Source: Azospirillum lipoferum
GTDB lineage: Bacteria; Pseudomonadota; Alphaproteobacteria; Azospirillales; Azospirillaceae
DNA length: 64,000 nt
Direction of reading: 5' to 3'
Assembly: GCF_024170005.1 (NCBI RefSeq)
Contig: NZ_JALJXJ010000011.1
Span: forward strand, 186,001-250,000
The position numbers and the translations under genes were made by a program. Every line of letters begins with the position of its first letter. Within the stretch, counting starts at the first letter, position 1. Shown one piece after another: positions 55,704-64,000 of the stretch. Under the pieces are notes generated by a model. It ran no database searches, was not told where the DNA came from, and saw only the letters and a list, made by a program, of their open reading frames with translations.

Positions 55704-57794
55704 TCAGGCCGCGGCGGCGGTCGGCACGCTCCGGCGCCGGTACTGCCACAGCAGGAAGAGGGCGGTCATGACGAAGGCGACCTCGTCGGTCAGCGGCAGG
55801 GCGACGATGAACAGGAAGGAGGCCGCAGCGGCGTAAATCCGGGCGACCGGCGACAGCGGCGTCCAGAAAAAGCCGATGGTTGCCGCCCCCCACAAGGCGA
55901 TGGCGACGCAGGCCTTGACGAACACATAGGCCACCGCCAGCCAGCTCCCGCCTTGCAGCACCAGCGCCGGGTCGTACACCGCCATGAAGGGAACGACATA
56001 GCCCGCCATCGCCACCCGCGTCGCGATCCAGCCGATCTCCATATGGTCGGCCTTGCAGATCGACGAGGCCGCCAGCGCCGCCAGGGCGACCGGCGGGGTC
56101 AGGTCGGCCATGATGCCGAAATAGAAGACGAACATGTGGCTGACGATCAGCGGCACGCCCATGGTCAGCAGGGCGGGTGCGGCGATCGACGCGGTGATGA
56201 TGTAGTTCGCCGTCGTCGGCAGGCCGGTGCCCAGCACGATGCAGGCGATCATGGTCAGCACCAGCGCCGCCAGCAGATTCCCGCCCGACCAGTCGACGAT
56301 GGTGGAGGCGAAGCTCGACGCCAGCCCGGTCAGCGTCATCATGCCGATCAGCACGCCGACCAGCGCGCAGGCGACGCCGACGCCGACCGCGTTCTTGGCG
56401 CCGTCGGCAATGCTGTTGACCACCAGCGCCAGCGTCTGCCGGCCGCCCTTGAACAACAGGCAGGGGATGATCAGCAGGGTGACCATGGTGAAGGCCAGAT
56501 GCTCGGTCCGGAACCCAAGCTTCCACAGGCCCGCCGCAACCAGACCGACCACCACCCAGAAGGCGACGCGCAAGGCCATCGGCCCGATGGTGCCAACGAT
56601 GGTGGTGCCGAGGATCAGCGCCGCCGTCGCCGCGATGCCGATGACGCCGGCGAACAGTGGCGTGAAGCCGGAGAACAGCAGATAGATCAGCGCCGCCAGC
56701 GGCAGGATCAGGTACCAGCCCTCCACCACCGCTCGCAACGCACTGGGGCACTGGTCCTTGGGCAGGCCGACGAGGTTGCGCATCCCCGCTTCCAGATGGA
56801 CCATCCAGAAGGCGCTGCCGAAATAGAGGATTGCTGGGATCGCGGCGGCGATGGCGACCTCGCTGTAGGGCACGCCGATGGTCTCGGCCATGATGAAGGC
56901 AGCGGCGCCCATCACGGGCGGCATCAGCTGCCCGCCCATGCTGGCCGTGGCCTCCACAGCACCGGCGAAGGCCGGGCGGTAGCCGAAGCGCATCATCAGC
57001 GGAATGGTGAACTGCCCGGTGGTCAGCACATTGGCCACACCCGACCCGTTGATGGTGCCCATCAGACCGGACGAGATCACCGCCACCTTGGCCGGTCCGC
57101 CCTTGGCATGGCCAACGAGGCCGAGCGACACGTCATTGAACAGCTTGATCATGCCGGCGCGTTCCAGGAAGGCGCCGAACAGGATGAACAGGAAGATGTA
57201 ACTGGCCGACACGAAGGTCGGTGTGCCGTAAAGCCCCTCCGTCGACAGATACAGATTGTCGATCACCTGGTCGATGTCATAGCCGCGGTGGGCGAGCCCG
57301 AAGGGCAGATGCCGGCCGAACAGGGCATAGGGAATGAACACGCCGCACATGATCGGCAGCGCAAGCCCCATGATGCGCCGCGCGGCCTCGAACACCAGAG
57401 CCACGGCAATAGTGCCGACGATCAGGTCGGTGGTGTTGGGGTCGCCTGCCCGCTGGATTAGCTCGACCTCGAACACGTAATGGTACAGACCGACGCCGAA
57501 AGCGGTCAGCCCCAGCAACCAGTCGTACCAGGGAACCCGCTTGCGCTCCGCCGTCTGGCGGAAGCCGAACAGGGTGAAGGTCATCAGCAGCAGGAAACCG
57601 ACATGGACCGCCCGCACCACCATGGTGGACACTGGGTTGAAGGCGGCGGTCCAGATCTGGAAGGCGGAGAAGGCGACGGCGATGGCGAAGACCGCCCGCC
57701 CGTCGAACCCTTCGAATGCTGCGACCGTCGCCGGATTTTCCCGGTCGATCGCCTGGCGGATCTCGGAGTCCGCCTGATTCTTTTGTGCACTCAC
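55704..57794 (-). CDS. fused DctQM-type TRAP transporter permease (TAXI-associated)
   Basis: 696 residues. The N-terminal part (about 30-150) carries the four-helix small-permease equivalent. The large DctM-like part follows with more than twelve helices, containing MGTINGSGVANVLTTGQFTIPLMMRFGYRPAFAGAVEATASMGGQLMPPVMGAAAFIMAE, the fused-TRAP signature. It uses a sodium gradient to import the ligand delivered by the TAXI receptor. It lies 24 bases downstream of the receptor gene. Confidence 0.93.
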   Translation of the reverse strand: MSAQKNQADSEIRQAIDRENPATVAAFEGFDGRAVFAIAVAFSAFQIWTAAFNPVSTMVVRAVHVGFLLLMTFTLFGFRQTAERKRVPWYDWLLGLTAFGVGLYHYVFEVELIQRAGDPNTTDLIVGTIAVALVFEAARRIMGLALPIMCGVFIPYALFGRHLPFGLAHRGYDIDQVIDNLYLSTEGLYGTPTFVSASYIFLFILFGAFLERAGMIKLFNDVSLGLVGHAKGGPAKVAVISSGLMGTINGSGVANVLTTGQFTIPLMMRFGYRPAFAGAVEATASMGGQLMPPVMGAAAFIMAETIGVPYSEVAIAAAIPAILYFGSAFWMVHLEAGMRNLVGLPKDQCPSALRAVVEGWYLILPLAALIYLLFSGFTPLFAGVIGIAATAALILGTTIVGTIGPMALRVAFWVVVGLVAAGLWKLGFRTEHLAFTMVTLLIIPCLLFKGGRQTLALVVNSIADGAKNAVGVGVACALVGVLIGMMTLTGLASSFASTIVDWSGGNLLAALVLTMIACIVLGTGLPTTANYIITASIAAPALLTMGVPLIVSHMFVFYFGIMADLTPPVALAALAASSICKADHMEIGWIATRVAMAGYVVPFMAVYDPALVLQGGSWLAVAYVFVKACVAIALWGAATIGFFWTPLSPVARIYAAAASFLFIVALPLTDEVAFVMTALFLLWQYRRRSVPTAAAA

Positions 57795-57818
57795 TACGGC
57801 TTCTCCACCCGTCCGTTC

Positions 57819-58793
57819 TTACATCAGGCCCTTTTCCTTGAAATACTTGATGGCGCCCGGATGCAGCGGCACCGGCGACTGGGTGGCGGTCTGGTCCAGC
57901 TTGATCTGCTTGGCGGCGACATGGGCGGCGGCCAGCGCGTCGAGATTCTCGAACAGCGTCCTGGTCATCGCGTAGGCGGCATCGTCGGACACGCCGGAAT
58001 GGCTGACCAGCAGGTTGCGCACCGCGGCGGTCGGAACGGCCTCAGTCTGTCCGGGATAGGTGCCGGCCGGGATCGTTTCGGTGATGTAGGCGGCATCGCC
58101 GACCTTCTGCACGATGTCCGCCGGGATGCTGACGACGGTGATCTCCTGCGAGGAAGACAGATCCTTGATCGCCGCCACGCCGAGTCCGGCGGAGATGAGA
58201 GTCGCATCCAGCTGGCGGTTCTTGATCAGGTCGACCGATTCGCCGAAGGGCAGATACTCGGTCTTGGCGAAATCCTTGTAGGTCAGGCCGGCGGCGCCGA
58301 AGATGGCGCGCGCGTTCAGCTCCGTCCCCGATTTCGGCGCGCCGACCGACACCCGCTTGCCCTTCAGGTCGGCCAGCGTCTTGATCCCCGATTCCTTGGC
58401 GGCGACGATCTGGATGTAGTTAGGGTAGATGGCGGCAATGGTGCGCAGCTTGTCCAGCTTCTGCTTGAAGCCGACCTCCTCGTTGCCCTTCCAGGCATCG
58501 CTCAGCGAATCGCCCAGCGTGAAGCCGATCTCGCCGCGGCCGGCCTGGAGAAGGTTCAGGTTCTCCACCGACGCCTTGGTCGCCTGCGCCGTCACCTTCG
58601 CCCCCGGCAGCGCCTTGCCGTACACGTTCGACAGCGCCACGCCCAGCGGGTAATAGACGCCGCTGGTGCCGCCGGTCAGCACGGTAATGAAGGTCTCGGC
58701 CTTGGCCGGAAGTGCGGCGAGTCCAAGGCCGATGCCGAGACCGGCGGCCGTGCACAGGGCCAGGACGCGACGCGTCACAGATGGGCGATTCAT
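57819..58793 (-). CDS. TAXI-family TRAP transporter solute receptor
   Basis: 324 residues: a signal peptide (RRVLALCTAAGLGIGLGLAALPAKA, cleavage near 33), then a periplasmic binding fold. It has FITVLTGGTSGVYYPLGVALS at the mature N-terminus and KGKRVSVGAPKSGTELNAR in the centre, both typical of TAXI receptors. The ligand class is mostly uncharacterised; some bind glutamate or other carboxylates. It is divergent from the coxS gene across 346 bases. I chose ATG 58793 for the signal peptide. Confidence 0.94.
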   Translation of the reverse strand: MNRPSVTRRVLALCTAAGLGIGLGLAALPAKAETFITVLTGGTSGVYYPLGVALSNVYGKALPGAKVTAQATKASVENLNLLQAGRGEIGFTLGDSLSDAWKGNEEVGFKQKLDKLRTIAAIYPNYIQIVAAKESGIKTLADLKGKRVSVGAPKSGTELNARAIFGAAGLTYKDFAKTEYLPFGESVDLIKNRQLDATLISAGLGVAAIKDLSSSQEITVVSIPADIVQKVGDAAYITETIPAGTYPGQTEAVPTAAVRNLLVSHSGVSDDAAYAMTRTLFENLDALAAAHVAAKQIKLDQTATQSPVPLHPGAIKYFKEKGLM

Positions 58794-59139
58794 GGTGGCT
58801 CTCCCCCTTATCCTTGCTGCACCCGGATCGTTGCCGGGCGGATTTATTCGTAGGCCCACAGAGCGCGGGCAGCCCCAACCCACTGTAACGCGCCACAAAA
58901 TTGCGCGCCAGTACGTACAATCCGACATAACGATGGTTGCAATGCCATTCTTTCGGCCAAGGCATGCACAGGCTCCTTGACCTTCACGGGGAGACACCCC
59001 CTATCCTTGTGGCGCAAGACCGCCGGCCGAAGCGGACATCCCCATGGCCCCGGCACACGGCGCGTCACACGAAAGTGATAAGTCCCAACTGCACGCCAAA
59101 CGACTGCAAGCCAGACTTCAGCCAGCGGGAGGAAAACCG
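58794..59139. other. divergent promoter region, TAXI receptor / coxS
   Basis: 346 bases without a gene. It holds a GGGGAG-ACA-CCCCC near-hairpin around 58989-59001 and AT-poor spacer, and presumably the promoters for both operons. I found no sigma-54 or FNR-type box in it. A Shine-Dalgarno (GGGAGG) for coxS lies at 59127-59132. Confidence 0.3.
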
Positions 59140-59640
<501 letters not shown>

Positions 59641-59707
59641 GGGCGAAACGTCCAGAGCAAAGCAGGCATTTCCGCATCTTCAGCGTTCCTGTGGGAGGAA
59701 ACACGAG

Positions 59708-62098
<2,391 letters not shown>

Positions 62099-62126
62099 GA
62101 CGGCCGAAGAAGAAGGAGGCTAGAGA

Positions 62127-62918
62127 ATGTACGCGTTCACGTACCAACGGCCGACATCGCTTGCCGACGCGGCGACTGCCATTCAGGCGGAAGAGGCCAA
62201 GCTGCTGGGCGGCGGGCAGACCCTGCTGCCGACGCTGAAACAGCGCCTCGCCCGCCCGACCGACCTGATCGACCTCGGCGCCATTGCGGAGTTGAAGGGC
62301 ATCCGTGAAGCTGATGGCGGGCTGGAGATCGGCGCCTTCACCCGCCATGCCGAGGTCGCCCATTCCGACCTCGTCAAGCGGGTGATCCCGGCGCTGGCCA
62401 GCCTTGCCGAGGGCATCGGCGACCGGCAGGTCCGCAACATGGGCACAATGGGCGGCTCCATCGCCAACGCCGATCCGTCGGCCGACTACCCGTCGGCCGT
62501 GGTGGCGCTGAAGGCCACGGTGACCACCGACCGCCGAACCATCGCCGGCGACGATTTCTTCACCGGCATGTTCGAAACCGCGCTGGAGCCGGGCGAAATC
62601 GTCAAATCGGTACGTTTCTCCCGACCGGACAAGGCGGCCTACGCCAAGTTCCGCAACCCGGCCAGCCGCTACGCCATCGTCGGTGTCTTCGTCGCCAGGT
62701 TCGGCGGGGAAGTCCGGGTCGCGGTGACCGGCGCCGCCGGTTCCGTCTTCCGCGCCGAGGCGTTCGAGACGGCGCTCGCCGCCGACTTCCGCGCCGACGC
62801 CCTGAACGGCCTGTCGGTGGAGGCCGACGGCCTGAACGCCGACATCCACGCCAGCGCCGACTACCGCGCCCACCTCGTCACCGTGATGGCGAAGCGCGCG
62901 GTGGAAGCGGCGGGGTGA
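62127..62918 (+). CDS. coxM: FAD-binding medium subunit (CoxM type)
   Basis: 263 residues of the molybdopterin dehydrogenase FAD-binding family. The FAD motifs are AKLLGGGQTLLPTLKQRLARP and RNMGTMGGSIANADPSADYP. The C-terminal CO-dehydrogenase flavoprotein domain starts near 170. It receives electrons from CoxS. It follows coxL by 28 bases with GGAGG ahead of the ATG. A long palindromic repeat separates it from the coxD-type gene. Confidence 0.9.
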   Translation: MYAFTYQRPTSLADAATAIQAEEAKLLGGGQTLLPTLKQRLARPTDLIDLGAIAELKGIREADGGLEIGAFTRHAEVAHSDLVKRVIPALASLAEGIGDRQVRNMGTMGGSIANADPSADYPSAVVALKATVTTDRRTIAGDDFFTGMFETALEPGEIVKSVRFSRPDKAAYAKFRNPASRYAIVGVFVARFGGEVRVAVTGAAGSVFRAEAFETALAADFRADALNGLSVEADGLNADIHASADYRAHLVTVMAKRAVEAAG

Positions 62919-62924
62919 TTTAAC

Positions 62925-63080
62925 TCCCTCTCCCGCCCCGGGAGAGGGAAGGGATCCGCCGCGAAGCGGTGGGAAGGGTGAGGGGCAGTGCAAGGAACCA
63001 TGCGCTTCCAGTTCCTTGCCTTACCCCTCACCCTCCCCACCTTCGGTGGGTCCCCTCCCTCTCCCGGGACGGGAGAGGGA
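62925..63080. repeat. 156-base imperfect inverted repeat (CCCTCTCC family) between coxM and coxD
   Basis: The left arm (62925-62997) and the right arm (63012-63080) are reverse complements over about 70 bases with scattered mismatches, around a 14-base centre (62998-63011). Each arm carries its own smaller palindrome of the CTCTCCCG...CGGGAGAG type at the outer end and GGTGAGGGG nearer the centre. As RNA it would fold into one long branched rod. The structure fits a small non-autonomous mobile repeat inserted in the intergenic gap. It starts seven bases after the coxM stop. Confidence 0.86.
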
Positions 63081-63107
63081 TTTTATCGTCCATTTCCAAG
63101 GCCCTCG

Positions 63108-64000
63108 ATGACCACAACCCTTCCCGCCTCCGTCGATGATACGCTGGCGCTTCTCACCCGCGGCTCCTACGTCGCGGACCGCTCGCTGGCGACCGCGCTG
63201 TTCCTGGCGTTGAAGCTGAAGCGCCCGCTGTTCCTGGAGGGCGAGGCCGGCGTCGGCAAGACGGAGATCGCCAAGGTTCTGTCGGCGACGCTGGGCCGCA
63301 AGCTGCTGCGGCTGCAATGCTACGAGGGGCTGGACGCCTCGTCGGCCGTCTATGAGTGGAACTATGCCCGCCAGATGATGGAAATCAGGCTGGCCGAGGC
63401 GTCTGGCGGGCAGGACCGTGAATCGCTGGCCTCCGATCTGTTCTCCGAGCGCTTCCTGGTCAAACGTCCGCTGCTCCAGGCACTGGAGCCCGACCTCGCC
63501 GGGCCGCCAGTGCTGCTGATCGACGAGTTAGACCGTACCGACGAGCCGTTCGAGGCCTATCTGCTGGAGATCCTGTCCGACTATCAGGTCTCGATCCCGG
63601 AGTTCGGCACCGTCCATGCGCCGGAGCCACCCATCGTCATCCTGACCTCCAACCGCACGCGCGAGATCCATGACGCGCTGAAGCGGCGCTGCTTCTACCA
63701 TTGGGTCGATTACCCCAACGCCACGCGGGAACGGGAGATCGTCGCGGTCAAGGCGCCGCAGGCCGATGCGCGGCTGGCAGCCCAGGTGGTGGGCTTCGTC
63801 CAGACCCTGCGCGGCCTGGACCTCTACAAGGCTCCGGGAGTGGCGGAGACATTGGACTGGGCGCAAGCGCTGGTGGAGTTGAACCAGTTGGAACTGGAGC
63901 CCTCCGTCATCAACGACACGCTGGGCACGCTGCTGAAGTACCAGGACGACATTGCCCGCATCCAGGGCAGCGAGGCGGCGCGCATCCTGACCCAGGTCAA
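63108..64000 (+). CDS. coxD: MoxR-type AAA+ ATPase, CoxD-like (3' end outside window)
   Basis: The gene starts at ATG 63108 and is open to the window end, giving at least 297 residues. Walker A is FLEGEAGVGKTEIAKVLS, Walker B is LLIDELDRTDEPFEAYLLE, and sensor 1 is VILTSNRTREIHDALKRRC. CoxD-type MoxR ATPases help build the active site of CO-dehydrogenase-like molybdoenzymes, working with VWA proteins encoded downstream (coxE, expected past 64000). It is paralogous to NorQ at 32840-33667. Confidence 0.86.
   Translation, partial: MTTTLPASVDDTLALLTRGSYVADRSLATALFLALKLKRPLFLEGEAGVGKTEIAKVLSATLGRKLLRLQCYEGLDASSAVYEWNYARQMMEIRLAEASGGQDRESLASDLFSERFLVKRPLLQALEPDLAGPPVLLIDELDRTDEPFEAYLLEILSDYQVSIPEFGTVHAPEPPIVILTSNRTREIHDALKRRCFYHWVDYPNATREREIVAVKAPQADARLAAQVVGFVQTLRGLDLYKAPGVAETLDWAQALVELNQLELEPSVINDTLGTLLKYQDDIARIQGSEAARILTQV

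Overview
The window reads as chromosome or large-replicon DNA from a GC-rich, free-living alphaproteobacterium. The gene set (uptake hydrogenase with a hydrogen sensor, copper nitrite reductase and NO reductase, a form II CO-dehydrogenase-like enzyme, TAXI-TRAP transport, DUF1656/FUSC efflux) suggests Azospirillum or a close relative in the Rhodospirillales. That placement is inference from content; no rRNA or tRNA gene was seen.

Layout. 1-1406 is a decayed block: the 3' end of an unknown gene, then remnants of an acyltransferase, a glycosyltransferase and a sulfotransferase. 1411-4376 (minus) holds mazG and a membrane diguanylate cyclase. 4377-8151 is a MarR-regulated efflux operon (membrane fusion protein, FUSC permease, DUF1656). 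8211-22040 is a hydrogen-uptake locus: sensor kinase hupT with regulatory hydrogenase hupUV, then hupD-F-G-H-(rubredoxin-hupJ)-hypA-hupR-hupE, then the structural genes hupSLC behind a sigma-54-type promoter. hypF lies beyond on the opposite strand, past a dead FkbM methyltransferase gene. hupK and hypBCDE are not here.

25698-29060 has a small unknown gene, a type III polyketide synthase / methyltransferase / SDR group, and a short transcription unit with an extremely long Shine-Dalgarno sequence. 29117-36886 is a denitrification island: nirK, mog and norD-Q-B-C on minus, norE, norF and a 51-residue membrane protein on plus. NnrR/FNR-type TTGAC-N4-GTCAA boxes precede nirK and lie between norC and norE. 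37529-40415 is a tryptophan-to-anthranilate operon (TDO, alpha/beta-hydrolase formamidase, kynureninase).

40643-46625 has a LysR regulator, M20 peptidase, MHS transporter, aminotransferase and YitT protein. 46650-52128 has a YchJ protein and a TetR-controlled RND pump. After the pump, a third perfect TTGAC-N4-GTCAA box stands 35 bases before a candidate three-hairpin small RNA that ends in a strong terminator. 52297-58793 (minus) holds an acyltransferase, an NhaD-like antiporter, DUF1850, a fused TRAP permease and its TAXI receptor. 59140-64000 holds form II coxS-L-M and the start of a coxD-type AAA ATPase, with a long inverted repeat between coxM and coxD.

Together the region equips the cell for low-oxygen respiratory flexibility. 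H2 is sensed by HupUV-HupT-HupR and oxidised by HupSLC into the quinone pool, while nitrite and NO are reduced by NirK and NorCB. The best candidates for undescribed biology are the box-associated small RNA at 52199-52293 and the super-Shine-Dalgarno unit at 28837-29057.
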